A DNA stretch of 64,000 nt from contig JARGOB010000002.1 of NCBI GenBank assembly GCA_029212925.1, forward strand, positions 248,001 to 312,000. The letters are read 5' to 3'. Positions 55,256-64,000 of the stretch are shown here, piece after piece (positions within the stretch are counted from its first letter, which is position 1; the number at the start of each line of letters is the position of its first letter). Below the pieces are notes generated by a model. It saw only the letters and a program-made list of their open reading frames with translations, ran no database searches and was not told the DNA's origin. The DNA is from Coxiellaceae bacterium. GTDB taxonomy: Bacteria > Pseudomonadota > Gammaproteobacteria > Coxiellales > Coxiellaceae. A program made the translations under genes and the position numbers.

Positions 55256-55834
55256 ATGATAAAGGACTACGCCAAGTTAAAGCAGCAACAACCCGCTGCT
55301 AAGCCGCCAACGCGCTGGTTACCTTTATCTTTATTGGCACTCACCGCACTGGCGCTACTCACAGGCCTTATTATCCAAATTCATTTGCATTCGCGGCATC
55401 AACAGGCACAACAAAAATCAGAATCAACCCCAGCAACTACGAATAAAGTCGTTGCCGCTAAAATACAAAAACCAAAACCAAAACCAAAACCAATCGTAAC
55501 CGAATTTGAGTTCTATCAATTGCTGTCTAAAAAAATGGAACCACTCCCAAATAACCAAGCAGCTAGCAACCAACCATCAGCTGCCAATGCGTCACCGGGT
55601 GATAAATACCAATTACAAACAGCTTCGCTACAAAATCGCCTCGATGCACAACGTTTCGCTCGGCAATTGCTAACGCTTGGTTTTAAATCCGACATCCAAC
55701 CGTTCTTACACCCAGACGGCACCACCTGGTATCGTGTAATCATTGGCCCTATTGATACTTATGCGAATGCTAAGCAAACCCAAGCGATGCTACAGGCTCA
55801 ACATGTTGACAGCTTGCTCTCGAGAAGCAGCTAA
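55256..55834 (+). CDS. SPOR-domain membrane protein, FtsN-like
   Basis: The 192-residue protein has a short cytoplasmic start, one membrane span (WLPLSLLALTALALLTGLI), a Lys-Pro repeat linker (KPKPKPKP) and a C-terminal SPOR domain (YQLQTASLQNRLDAQRFARQLLTLG, WYRVIIGPIDTYANA). SPOR domains bind denuded glycan strands at the septum. Membrane topology, the argS neighbour and the downstream hslVU all point to the cell-division protein FtsN, which is normally somewhat longer. Confidence 0.82.
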   Translation: MIKDYAKLKQQQPAAKPPTRWLPLSLLALTALALLTGLIIQIHLHSRHQQAQQKSESTPATTNKVVAAKIQKPKPKPKPIVTEFEFYQLLSKKMEPLPNNQAASNQPSAANASPGDKYQLQTASLQNRLDAQRFARQLLTLGFKSDIQPFLHPDGTTWYRVIIGPIDTYANAKQTQAMLQAQHVDSLLSRSS

Positions 55835-55993
55835 CGCAGATCAGGTTTCTGCTTAACATAACATTAATTTGTCATTTTTTGCGCAGAATGCTTCTCTTGT
55901 TAACACTGTTTTGATATACTCCTTTCGAGAGAACACTTATAGATATAACCTATTGATATTGAAGAATTATATTGTAATTTAGTTGGGGAACTA

Positions 55994-58024
55994 ATGAGAG
56001 CGACATCATCTTGCGCATTGGGTGGCAGTGTATTTTTTATTGATTCAGATGTACTAACAGACGATAGCTATAGCCGCTTTCGTGCAGGCTTGCATCGCCT
56101 AGTAAACAACCCTGCTGCGCCTGGCCAAGCCATCATTACAATCGATATGGATCGCCACCCAACATTTGCTATCACACCCAACAACCTCGTTAAACTACTT
56201 TCGAGCAGCAAGCTGTGCAAATACAGACCCATGATTTTTCTAGTGACCAATAAATCAGAACAACACTTCATGTCACTCACTGCCGAAAACACGATTGAAG
56301 AACACAATACCGTTATGGTGCACGCCGGCACAAGCTTCAACACCATCGTGCATAACGATAGCCAGGCGCTGGTCGACAAGAAACTAAACACACTCCAAAC
56401 AGACAGGCCTGACATTACCAGAACCCACAGAGCATTAACCACTGCATCTGATCTTGACCTAGCACTAGAAGACAGCGCTCAAAAACCTCAACTGCGAATG
56501 ACCCCAAGAAATGCTGCTGTTATCCCTAGCCTAGCACCCGCTCCATTAAAAGACTGGCATGCAACCTTTAAAGCATTAAATATGGGTCGCGCTGCCTTAT
56601 GTCCCAGTGATGTCCTCGCTTCAGACCTAGCGAACAGGCCCGGCGCAAAACCTAAAAAAATTATTGTCTCCATAGCAGCAATTACAAATCTAGACAGTAA
56701 AGGAAGCCAACACTGGGGGCCTATTTGTCATACCTATAGAGGCGAAAAAGCTATTTGTCCACGCGCACCCGTTCGCTTTCTGACGAATGCCTTGCGATTA
56801 GCTTCAGGCACAGATTCCAGCAGCATAAATCATGAAAAGGACCTGATGGGCTATGTGGATTTAACACGCCCAATGGTTATACCTTACTCAGCACAAGACA
56901 GTGATACAGCAAAAGCGGAACCAATCCGCCATTCGGTTGCGCACGGCGTACATGCCAAAGTGTTGAACAATACAGGTGAGTATTGCGATGTAACTTATAT
57001 AGATCAACCGCTGGCAAGTAACCCTTCATTGGTTCGCCGCACATTGCTAGTGTCTAATAAAGCTGTCGGTATGCCCTATATTTATGCCAAAGTTCAGCAA
57101 GATCGCGTTCTACAAGCTGCCATCTTATCAATGAATATTTTTTCAAATTCTCTATTAGCTGACGGCCTTGATTTTATGCAGGAATTCTCACACCGCTTTT
57201 CATTATTAGTTAAAACCACCGAAGGCATGTTTTTACACCAATATAAATACAAACAATCTGAAGGCTACCCCGCTTTAATAGGAAAGCCCGTGCCTGTGGC
57301 CGACAATTTTTTAGAAAACTGCGACGTCACCCTTATTGCCGATCGCTTTGAGCGTGAAGCAGCCAAAACAGCTATCGGCAACATATGCCATGATGATATC
57401 AGCCATATCACCACGGTTGATGCTGACCAAGTCGTTAGCAAAGCCATTGCTCCATTTACCATTGCAAAACAAGAATTAGAGTCCGCCTCTGCAATGGGTA
57501 CACCGGTTAGCCTGAAGAGCTCCACAACAACATCAAGCCACTCCGGCTTTACACATGAACCGTTAGCAGACCATCATGAAAAACTATCAACGCTCGGGCA
57601 CTCCGGTGTGCCAGCAGCAGAAGCAGAAGCAGAAACAAAGGAGAGTGACAGTCGCAGCGACTCCGATGAAGATTATTTAGAACCCGTTGAAGATGACCCA
57701 GATCTAACACACGAAGTCAGTGGTCATTTAACTCCAGCCTATTTGCGTGACATGCCAGATGCCCCCTTAGATGCACCTGCAGCCACTCCTTCACGAGCAC
57801 CAGCACCACCACGCCGTCGTACGAAACACGGCATTGCAAGAGTGGTCGAAGAAAGCAAAAGTGCTAGTTCTACACCGCCCCTATTTACAAAAACTGGTCT
57901 GCCACCTCGGCATACAGCAACGCGTAGATTTACTTTATTTGACACTAACAGACAGCACCGAAGAGTAGCACCAATGCCTACTCGGCAAAAACCAACCACA
58001 CCCAGGCCCAAAGGGTATCGTTAA
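55994..58024 (+). CDS. Orphan 676-residue protein with disordered tail; candidate effector
   Basis: I do not recognise the family. GGGGAACTA precedes the ATG. The first 120 residues have alternating strands and helices beginning VFFIDSDVLTDD and later MIFLVTNKSEQ, vaguely like a HAD or Rossmann-type fold, without confirmed catalytic residues. The middle (about 190-500) is globular. The last 170 residues are low-complexity: Glu/Asp/Ser-rich (ETKESDSRSDSDEDYLEPVE), then Pro/Ala/Arg-rich with TPSRAPAPPRRR, and a very basic end. There is no signal peptide. It interrupts the usual ftsN-hslV neighbourhood, which suggests a lineage-specific insertion. Confidence 0.65.
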   Translation: MRATSSCALGGSVFFIDSDVLTDDSYSRFRAGLHRLVNNPAAPGQAIITIDMDRHPTFAITPNNLVKLLSSSKLCKYRPMIFLVTNKSEQHFMSLTAENTIEEHNTVMVHAGTSFNTIVHNDSQALVDKKLNTLQTDRPDITRTHRALTTASDLDLALEDSAQKPQLRMTPRNAAVIPSLAPAPLKDWHATFKALNMGRAALCPSDVLASDLANRPGAKPKKIIVSIAAITNLDSKGSQHWGPICHTYRGEKAICPRAPVRFLTNALRLASGTDSSSINHEKDLMGYVDLTRPMVIPYSAQDSDTAKAEPIRHSVAHGVHAKVLNNTGEYCDVTYIDQPLASNPSLVRRTLLVSNKAVGMPYIYAKVQQDRVLQAAILSMNIFSNSLLADGLDFMQEFSHRFSLLVKTTEGMFLHQYKYKQSEGYPALIGKPVPVADNFLENCDVTLIADRFEREAAKTAIGNICHDDISHITTVDADQVVSKAIAPFTIAKQELESASAMGTPVSLKSSTTTSSHSGFTHEPLADHHEKLSTLGHSGVPAAEAEAETKESDSRSDSDEDYLEPVEDDPDLTHEVSGHLTPAYLRDMPDAPLDAPAATPSRAPAPPRRRTKHGIARVVEESKSASSTPPLFTKTGLPPRHTATRRFTLFDTNRQHRRVAPMPTRQKPTTPRPKGYR

Positions 58025-58096
58025 AATAATGATGCTTGAAAACTGACTTGTCAGCCCCATATGGTATTGACGATTTTAGCGACCAGGAGAGTAAAT

Positions 58097-58642
58097 TTGG
58101 AACAATATCGCGGCACCACCATCCTATCGGTGCGAAAAAATGGCAAAGTAGTTATCGGTGGTGATGGCCAGGTATCGATGGGCAACACCGTTATGAAAGG
58201 AAATGCCAAGAAAGTCAGGCGCTTATATAACAATAAAGTGATTGCTGGTTTTGCTGGCGCTACCGCGGACGCCTTTACCCTATTCGAATTATTTGAAGCG
58301 AAATTAGAAAAGCACCAAGGCAACTTGATGCGTGCCGCTGTCGAATTAGCCAAAGATTGGCGTACGGATAAAATCCTGCGCCGCTTAGAAGCCTTATTAT
58401 GCGTAGCCAACAGCAAGTGTTCTCTGATTATTACGGGTAATGGTGACGTCATCGAACCTGAAAACGATATCATGGCGATTGGCTCTGGCGGTCATTTCGC
58501 ACAATCGGCCGCTACTGCGCTAATGGACCACACCAATATGGATGCTGATAAGCTGGTTAAAAATGCGCTGACTATCGCTGCTGATATTTGCGTATATACC
58601 AATCATAATTTTGTAATTGAAACCCTCGACAGTGAAGCTTAA
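58097..58642 (+). CDS. hslV: ATP-dependent protease subunit HslV
   Basis: HslV is the peptidase of the HslUV (ClpQY) protease. The TTG at 58097 follows AGGAGA and gives 181 residues starting [16 protein letters not shown]; the catalytic threonine that becomes the N terminus after processing is the first Thr of [32 protein letters not shown] and [12 protein letters not shown] are conserved. An upstream ATG at 58061 adds twelve residues without a binding site and is rejected. It is followed by hslU after 5 bases. Confidence 0.95.
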   Translation: MEQYRGTTILSVRKNGKVVIGGDGQVSMGNTVMKGNAKKVRRLYNNKVIAGFAGATADAFTLFELFEAKLEKHQGNLMRAAVELAKDWRTDKILRRLEALLCVANSKCSLIITGNGDVIEPENDIMAIGSGGHFAQSAATALMDHTNMDADKLVKNALTIAADICVYTNHNFVIETLDSEA

Positions 58643-58647
58643 ACCTT

Positions 58648-60063
58648 ATGAATACACTAACTACCACAGAAAATGAAAAAGCCATCGATGCTGGCTGGAC
58701 ATCTACCGAAATCGTTATGACACCGAAAGAAATTGTCAGCGAATTAGACCGCTTCATTGTCGGCCAACATGAAGCCAAACGCGCTGTTGCGATTGCATTG
58801 CGTAACCGCTGGCGCCGTATGCAACTCGACGAAGGTCTGCGCAAAGAAATCACACCAAAAAATATTTTAATGATTGGACCAACAGGTGTTGGTAAAACTG
58901 AAATTGCACGTCGTTTAGCAGACTTGTGTGGCGCACCATTTGTTAAAGTAGAAGCCACTAAATTTACTGAAGTCGGTTATGTCGGACGTGATGTTGAATC
59001 CATCATTCGTGATTTAATGGATATCGCGATCAAAAAGACTCGCGAAACTGCTATGGCGAAAATGAAATCGCTAGCGGAAGAAGCCGCAGAGGAGCGTGTA
59101 CTAGAAGCATTGCTACCTAAAGCGAAATCGCGCGGTGGTTTTGAAGGTGAACCTAAAGAAGAAGAAGATAACAAAGGCAAAGAATCCGCCACCAAACAAC
59201 TGTATCGCAAAAAATTACGCGAAGGTCAGCTCGACGACAAAGAAATTGATGTTGATGTTGCCTCTGGTCCTGTCAGCATGGAATTCATGGGCCCTCCAGG
59301 CATGGAAGAAATGGTGGGGCAGTTGCAAAACATGGTTGAAAACATGTCAACGCAACGCACCAAGACACGCCGCATGAAAGTCAAAGATGCGTTAAAACAA
59401 CTGCAAGAAGACGAAGCCGGTAAATTGGTTAACGAAGAAGACATCAAACAGCAAGCATTAATTAATGTTGAACAAAACGGCATCGTGTTCTTAGATGAAA
59501 TCGATAAAATCGTTAAGCCTACGGGCATATCTAGCGGTGGTGACGTATCACGCGAGGGTGTGCAACGTGATTTATTACCTCTAGTTGAAGGCTCTACCGT
59601 ATTCACTAAATACGGCATGATCAAAACCGATCATATTTTATTTATTGCTTCGGGTGCTTTCCATCTATCTAAGCCTTCAGACTTAGTGCCTGAGCTACAA
59701 GGTCGTTTCCCGATTCGTGTTGAATTGAATGCGCTTAAAACCGAAGACTTTGTGCGCATTCTTACTGAGCCCAATGCTTCATTAACTGAACAGTACACAG
59801 CGTTAATGGGCACTGAAGACTTAAACTTAGACTTCACTAAAGATGGCGTGCAACGCATTGCTGAGATCGCTTATCAAGTAAATGACACTACTGAAAATAT
59901 TGGTGCGCGTCGTTTACATACCGTAATGGAACGCTTGCTTGAATCGATTTCATTTGATGCTAGCGATGCAACTGAAGAAAAAGTGAAAATCACAGCGAAG
60001 TATGTTGATAAGCAGCTGGGTGAGCTGGTTAAAGATGAAGACCTCAGTAAATACATCCTGTAA
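58648..60063 (+). CDS. hslU: HslU ATPase of the HslUV protease
   Basis: HslU unfolds substrates and feeds them to HslV. The 471-residue protein has Walker [10 protein letters not shown], Walker [12 protein letters not shown], the pore motif [10 protein letters not shown] and a C-terminal tail ending DLSKYIL, which inserts into HslV. The large intermediate domain is present with an extended acidic and lysine-rich region. The N terminus is about 24 residues longer than in E. coli; the ATG at 58717 ([11 protein letters not shown]) would match E. coli exactly, and neither start has a clear binding site. Confidence 0.95.
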   Translation: MNTLTTTENEKAIDAGWTSTEIVMTPKEIVSELDRFIVGQHEAKRAVAIALRNRWRRMQLDEGLRKEITPKNILMIGPTGVGKTEIARRLADLCGAPFVKVEATKFTEVGYVGRDVESIIRDLMDIAIKKTRETAMAKMKSLAEEAAEERVLEALLPKAKSRGGFEGEPKEEEDNKGKESATKQLYRKKLREGQLDDKEIDVDVASGPVSMEFMGPPGMEEMVGQLQNMVENMSTQRTKTRRMKVKDALKQLQEDEAGKLVNEEDIKQQALINVEQNGIVFLDEIDKIVKPTGISSGGDVSREGVQRDLLPLVEGSTVFTKYGMIKTDHILFIASGAFHLSKPSDLVPELQGRFPIRVELNALKTEDFVRILTEPNASLTEQYTALMGTEDLNLDFTKDGVQRIAEIAYQVNDTTENIGARRLHTVMERLLESISFDASDATEEKVKITAKYVDKQLGELVKDEDLSKYIL

Positions 60064-60088
60064 TTTCTTCGTTACTATCAGCCGCGTC

Positions 60089-60116
60089 ATTGCGAGTCAC
60101 GCAGTGGCGCGGCAAT
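60089..60116. repeat. REP-like palindromic unit after hslU
   Basis: A 28-base unit starting ATTGCGAGTCACGCAG and ending GCGGCAAT folds as a hairpin. The same unit occurs inverted at 61572-61599 with about two changes. A run of nine C (60121-60129) follows. The remaining 60130-60236 shows nothing else. Confidence 0.75.
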
Positions 60117-60236
60117 CCCGCCCCCCCCCAAGCATGGATCCAGTCCACATAACAATTAACCACTGCACTCAACGTAAGCCTATCGGGGCTGCCTCACCAC
60201 CTCGCTTGCAGTCGTTCAGCATGATACTCTGTACCC

Positions 60237-61514
60237 ATGGAACAAAAAGACTCTGCCAAAGGATTGCGCACCTCCCGTAGTATCATGCCATGGATAGTAT
60301 GGTTACTGGCCGTTGGCTTTTATGCCTACGAATTCCTACAGCGCGTATCGATCAGTGTATTTCTTAGCCAAATGCTCACCGATTTGCAAACCAATGCCGC
60401 GCGTATTGGCTTGCTGAGCTCGTGTTACTACTATGCCTACGCCATTATGCAACTGCCTGCCGGCACATTAGTTGACCGCTATGGCCCCAAAAAGTTAGTA
60501 CTAACCGGTTTGATATTAGTAGTTATTGGCACGTTATGGTTTAGCACCATTAACAGCGTTGGTGCCGGTGCCGCCGCACGTTTTTTAATCGGCATGGGCT
60601 CTGCATTTGCATTTGTCTGCACACTGCAATTTATTATTATCTGGTTTCCACAAGGTCGCTTTGCTCAATTAGCTGGGCTGACTAACTTTATGGGTTACAT
60701 TGGTGCCACCGCTGGTGAAGTACCACTGGCCATGGCTGTGCATAAAATTGGCTGGCGTGACACGGCTTTTTATACTGTGTTTATTGGTATCCTCTTATTT
60801 ATCTTGATTGCGGTTATCGTTAAAGACAAACCGGTGCCCCATAAACTTTCACCGTCGTGTCATCATAAGCAAAAAATACCCAGCATGTTTAAAGGCCTAC
60901 AACATGTATTAGGCAATGCGCGTAATTGGTTTAACGGTGCCTATTGCGGCTTAATGGTTGGCCCAACTTCAGCCTTTGCCGCATTGTGGGGTTTGAAATT
61001 TTTAGTCACCGCTGATCATGTCAGTCATAAAATTGCAGCCGGTGCTTTGTCGATTATTTTCTTTGGTGTGGCCGTGGGTAGCCCACTGTTTGGTTGGTTA
61101 TCTGACCGCATAAATAAGCGTCAAATATTTTTAATCTTTAGCGCCATCCTTGGCTTGATCTGTACAGCGCTGATTATTTTTATTAACGATATGCCTGTCG
61201 CACTGTTATATACCATCTGCTTTTTATTCGGTTTTGCACAAAGTGCGCACGTATTGACGTTTGCCAATGCTAAGGACAGTAATCATCGCAATTATTCTGG
61301 AACAGCGATTAGCTTTGTCAATATGTCATTGATTATTGGCGGCGCATTATTACAACCGATCATTGGTATATTACTGGATTGGGTTCAAAATCAAGATAGC
61401 GTTACATTAACCAATGTCTATAGCGCTTCTAGTTTTCATATTGCTTTGGCTGTTATTCCATTATGCCAATTAGCTGCTTTTGTGATCGCGTTGCTGTTCT
61501 TAAAAGATAAGTAA
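60237..61514 (+). CDS. MFS transporter
   Basis: The 425-residue protein has 12 predicted membrane spans. Motif A is seen as GTLVDRYGPKKLVL after the second span and again as GWLSDRINKRQIF in the second half, confirming the MFS duplication. The start FYAYEFLQRVSISVF is like transporters common in Legionella and Coxiella relatives. The substrate is unknown; similar proteins are annotated as sugar, phthalate or amino-acid carriers. It is flanked by REP-like units on both sides. Confidence 0.88.
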   Translation: MEQKDSAKGLRTSRSIMPWIVWLLAVGFYAYEFLQRVSISVFLSQMLTDLQTNAARIGLLSSCYYYAYAIMQLPAGTLVDRYGPKKLVLTGLILVVIGTLWFSTINSVGAGAAARFLIGMGSAFAFVCTLQFIIIWFPQGRFAQLAGLTNFMGYIGATAGEVPLAMAVHKIGWRDTAFYTVFIGILLFILIAVIVKDKPVPHKLSPSCHHKQKIPSMFKGLQHVLGNARNWFNGAYCGLMVGPTSAFAALWGLKFLVTADHVSHKIAAGALSIIFFGVAVGSPLFGWLSDRINKRQIFLIFSAILGLICTALIIFINDMPVALLYTICFLFGFAQSAHVLTFANAKDSNHRNYSGTAISFVNMSLIIGGALLQPIIGILLDWVQNQDSVTLTNVYSASSFHIALAVIPLCQLAAFVIALLFLKDK

Positions 61515-61535
61515 AAACCAACTTGTCACCCACTA

Positions 61536-61710
61536 CGTCATTGCGAGGAGCTTGCGACGAAGCAATCTAAATTGCCACGCCACTGCGTGGCTCGCAATGA
61601 CGGTTTAGCCATCCCGGACCCCGGGTCCTTGCCCGGGGCAGGCTTGATATAAGATCCAGAGAGGTATAACCTGGCCTCCAGATACCTCAAAGCCTATCAT
61701 ACCGGCCCCC
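61536..61710. repeat. Cluster of REP-like palindromes
   Basis: From 61536 the sequence TCATTGCGAGGAGCTTGCGA and AAGCAATC form one hairpin. At 61572-61599 lies an inverted copy of the 60089 unit. Further on are GGACCCCGGGTCC, TGCCCGGGGCA and a perfect stem ATACCGGC/GCCGGTAT. Elements of this TCATTGCGAG type are common between genes in several host-associated bacteria. No coding sequence is seen in 61515-61745. Confidence 0.75.
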
Positions 61711-61745
61711 GAGCCGGTATCCAGAAAACAATAAAAGGTAAACCG

Positions 61746-62309
61746 ATGAAAAAAAGATGTGAATGGTGCAGCAGTGATCCACTATATATTGATTACCATG
61801 ATAATGAATGGGGTCGCCCAATACATGATGACAAAACCTTATTTGAATTTTTAACATTAGAAGGTGCTCAAGCCGGTTTAAGTTGGATCACGATATTAAA
61901 ACGTCGTGAAGGTTACCGACAATGTTTTGCGGATTTTGATGCCCATAAAATTGCGCGCTTCACACCAAAAAAGATTGAAAAATTATTACAAGACACCTCA
62001 ATTATTCGCAATCGTTTAAAAGTTGAGTCCACAGTAAGCAATGCAAAAGCGTATTTAAAAATGCTAGACGAAGACCTGACACTCGATGAATACCTGTGGA
62101 GTTATGTTGATGGCAAACCCATCATCAATAAATGGAAAACCATGAAACAAGTGCCAGCCAATACACCCCTTTCTGATCAACTATCGAAAGATTTAAAAAA
62201 GCGCGGCTTTCGTTTTGTCGGTTCAACCATTATGTATGCATTTATGCAGGCTACTGGTATGGTGAATGATCACACAACCAATTGCTTCCTCTATAAACAG
62301 CACCTATAG
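61746..62309 (+). CDS. tag: DNA-3-methyladenine glycosylase I
   Basis: Tag removes 3-methyladenine from alkylated DNA and starts base-excision repair. The 187-residue protein begins KKRCEWCSSDPLYIDYHDNEWGRP, with the first zinc-binding Cys and the conserved HDxEWG block, and continues LTLEGAQAGLSWITIL. The C-terminal zinc ligands are in NDHTTNCF. All conserved residues and length match E. coli Tag. Confidence 0.96.
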   Translation: MKKRCEWCSSDPLYIDYHDNEWGRPIHDDKTLFEFLTLEGAQAGLSWITILKRREGYRQCFADFDAHKIARFTPKKIEKLLQDTSIIRNRLKVESTVSNAKAYLKMLDEDLTLDEYLWSYVDGKPIINKWKTMKQVPANTPLSDQLSKDLKKRGFRFVGSTIMYAFMQATGMVNDHTTNCFLYKQHL

Positions 62310-62414
62310 CAATATTGCCCGCAAAAAGAACAAAATCACCACTGCATTAATGAAGGTTTACTTTGCATGGAAACTCATTTAAAGTAATTTTTTCACACGC
62401 TATAGGATGTCAGA

Positions 62415-62897
62415 ATGTTAAAATTACTTGCCGCCTTATTTTCCACCTGCCTTCTATACCATGTCGCATTCGGCTCACCAAAACACAGCATTTCTGACTT
62501 ACTAACCCCACTTCCAGGACCAGTACATACATCTGCAGGAACAATGAATTTCACAAGTGCAGGTGGTGGCTCCATCACACAAATCACCGCTACCATCTAT
62601 AAAGATTTTGACTGCCTAACACAAATAAGCTCGGGATCCCCTCAGGTGTTTAATGGTACGTTTACCCCCGCGGCTCAATCCTATACGATCAATGGCGAAG
62701 CCATACACGGCAATTTGCCAATAGACTCAAATGCCTTCAATGATTCCTCACTATGCATGGTTTTATCGGCTACCGGCACAGCTGCGATCACTGGGGATGG
62801 TGCTGGCAATTGGTATAGCATGACATGCGGTTCATTTGCGAGCACCAATTGCTTTGCATCTGGCGGCAGAACCTCTCAAGACTGGACAATAGGATAG
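62415..62897 (+). CDS. Small secreted protein of unknown function
   Basis: The 160-residue protein has a signal peptide (MLKLLAALFSTCLLYHVAFG) and a mature part rich in Gly, Ser and Thr, beta-type, with several cysteines that may form disulfides in the periplasm or outside. I do not recognise a family. Related short exported proteins with TITQI-type repeats occur in Legionella relatives (weak impression). It stands alone between tag and a possible 49-codon gene. Confidence 0.65.
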   Translation: MLKLLAALFSTCLLYHVAFGSPKHSISDLLTPLPGPVHTSAGTMNFTSAGGGSITQITATIYKDFDCLTQISSGSPQVFNGTFTPAAQSYTINGEAIHGNLPIDSNAFNDSSLCMVLSATGTAAITGDGAGNWYSMTCGSFASTNCFASGGRTSQDWTIG

Positions 62898-62906
62898 GTA
62901 ATAAAT

Positions 62907-63056
62907 GTGAACAATTACATGAAACATAAAAACTCTAATAATGCGCCATTAACTTGGCACCCACCAATAATCAACTTTATTTCACCCTCTTCAACCGAAA
63001 GCGCATTAACAGGAAATGAGGCTGAATCAAAATGTGGTGGATTCATCGAAACATAA
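62907..63056 (+). CDS. Possible 49-residue peptide gene
   Basis: A GTG at 62907 (or ATG at 62919) behind AGGATAGGTAA opens a frame of 49 codons ending KCGGFIET. It starts 10 bases after the stop of the secreted protein gene. Composition is polar with Asn, Ser, Pro and a single Cys, unlike random AT-rich sequence. No family is recognised. The rest of 63057-63200 shows nothing. Confidence 0.35.
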   Translation: MNNYMKHKNSNNAPLTWHPPIINFISPSSTESALTGNEAESKCGGFIET

Positions 63057-63200
63057 AAGCTTAACTACAAGATGCTTCGCTCAACATTTATGAAACATAA
63101 CATGATATGTACATATAGTTCGTATTATTCACAGTGAATCAGTCATATATCAGCACACAAGCATAGTAAGTTGCACTAAATATAGTTATCATTTGTCACC

Positions 63201-63977
63201 ATGAAAGTAGAAGAAAACATAGAAAATAGCCAGCAAGCTGAAACCACGCATTTTGGCTATACCGACGTGCCTGTCGCTGAAAAAGCCGGCAAGGTGGCAG
63301 AGGTGTTCCATTCGGTCGCTGGCAAGTATGACTTAATGAATGACTTGATGTCATTTGGTCTGCATCGCATTTGGAAACGCTTTGCGGTTGGCTTGCTCGA
63401 TATTCGCCCAGGGCAAAAGATATTGGATCTGGCCAGTGGCACCGGTGATATCGCCGCATTGATGAGCCCCATGGTCGGCAAACAAGGGCAAGTGGTATTA
63501 TCCGACATTAACGAATCGATGCTATCGCTCGGTCGAGATCGCATGCTTGATAAAGGCCTGTCGAATAACATGTCATTTGCCTTGGCCAATGCGGAATCAT
63601 TACCTTTCGCCGATAATTATTTTGATCGCATTACAATAGGCTTTGGTTTGCGTAACGTTACCGACAAAGATGCCGCGCTACGCTCGATGTTTCGCGTATT
63701 AAAACCCGGCGGGCGTTGCTTGATTTTAGAATTCAGCAAGCCACCGGCTGAAATACTGAATAAAGTCTATGACAAATATTCATTTAAGCTACTACCAAAA
63801 ATTGGTAAGCGCGTCACTGGCGATGAAGAGTCTTACCGTTATTTGGCCGAATCGATTCGCATGCATCCTGATCAAAATACCTTAGCGGATATGATGCGCG
63901 AAGCGGGCTTTGAAGATGTCGATTACCATAATCTCACCGGCGGCATAGTCGCCTGTCATCGAGGATTTAAATATTGA
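63201..63977 (+). CDS. ubiE: Ubiquinone/menaquinone biosynthesis C-methyltransferase
   Basis: UbiE methylates the quinone ring with SAM. The 258-residue protein has the family blocks [41 protein letters not shown], the SAM loop [12 protein letters not shown], and [28 protein letters not shown]. The last part [12 protein letters not shown] is characteristic. It shares a 4-base overlap with the next gene, as ubiE-ubiJ-ubiB usually do. Confidence 0.96.
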   Translation: MKVEENIENSQQAETTHFGYTDVPVAEKAGKVAEVFHSVAGKYDLMNDLMSFGLHRIWKRFAVGLLDIRPGQKILDLASGTGDIAALMSPMVGKQGQVVLSDINESMLSLGRDRMLDKGLSNNMSFALANAESLPFADNYFDRITIGFGLRNVTDKDAALRSMFRVLKPGGRCLILEFSKPPAEILNKVYDKYSFKLLPKIGKRVTGDEESYRYLAESIRMHPDQNTLADMMREAGFEDVDYHNLTGGIVACHRGFKY

Positions 63978-64000
63978 TTGATAAAATCGCCTGCTTTGGT
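63974..64000 (+). CDS. Probable ubiJ start (cut by window edge)
   Basis: A TTG at 63974 overlapping the ubiE stop opens nine codons (LIDKIACFG) to the window edge. Gene order ubiE-ubiJ-ubiB in gammaproteobacteria makes UbiJ, a lipid-binding factor of ubiquinone synthesis, the expected product. Too short to confirm. Confidence 0.35.

Overview
The window is from a chromosome of a gammaproteobacterium of moderate to low GC, most likely a member of or relative of the order Legionellales (inference). Evidence: the prmC-prfA-hemA / lolB-tRNA-prs-rplY-pth-ychF block and the argS-SPOR-hslVU and ubiE blocks have typical gammaproteobacterial order. Isoprenoid precursors are made by a mevalonate pathway (mvaA, two GHMP kinases, mvaD, idi), which among gammaproteobacteria is known mainly from Legionella and Coxiella relatives. 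The ispE gene of the alternative pathway is missing from its usual place between lolB and prs. Two large orphan proteins look like candidate host-directed effectors; one carries a perfect calmodulin-type IQ motif.

Layout. 1-6985: translation, haem and lipoprotein housekeeping genes. 7130-14813: a plus-strand signalling operon with a receiver-GGDEF-EAL protein, a thioredoxin-like lipoprotein, a histidine kinase with a plant ethylene-receptor-type copper-binding membrane domain, a small Rcp1-like response regulator and a PAS-GAF-PAS kinase. 14909-16771: an ABC exporter-like protein whose ATPase motifs are all degenerate. 16892-23470: rimK, an aspartoacylase-like gene, rimB, an MscK-like channel, a CorA/ZntB transporter and a small MscS protein. 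23481-33008 (minus strand): a giant hybrid kinase with three CHASE3 sensor repeats, cheR, a receiver-less cheB and two receiver-GGDEF-EAL proteins, one with a ruined EAL site.

33131-35558 is a scarred accessory region: an antitoxin (brnA) beside a broken brnT, a relic of a BRO-domain gene and its intact copy, a SnoaL-like gene, a terminator, a perfect 48-bp direct repeat with an inverted third copy, and tRNA-Met. 35664-39565 holds a dienelactone hydrolase, idi, a mevalonate kinase and a DUF4153-DM9 fusion protein. 40178-43528 is the IQ-motif protein. 43623-46852 is the mvaA-GHMP kinase-mvaD operon. 46879-48331 holds a dead sensor kinase and a Fic/HTH pair of the 'mobile mystery' type. 48507-53375 has an ABC exporter, an AAA ATPase of the DUF4143 type and a drug transporter. 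53486-60063 has argS, a SPOR protein, an orphan 676-residue protein, hslV and hslU. 60089-64000 has REP-like palindromes, an MFS transporter, tag, small secreted or orphan products, ubiE and the first codons of a probable ubiJ.

How the genes work together: two independent sensory operons both end in cyclic di-GMP enzymes, so the organism probably integrates several signals (perhaps ethylene or redox through copper, plus periplasmic signals through CHASE3) into that messenger. The mevalonate genes are split between two loci on opposite strands; HMG-CoA synthase is not in the window. No CRISPR array, rRNA, prophage or insertion-sequence transposase was seen.
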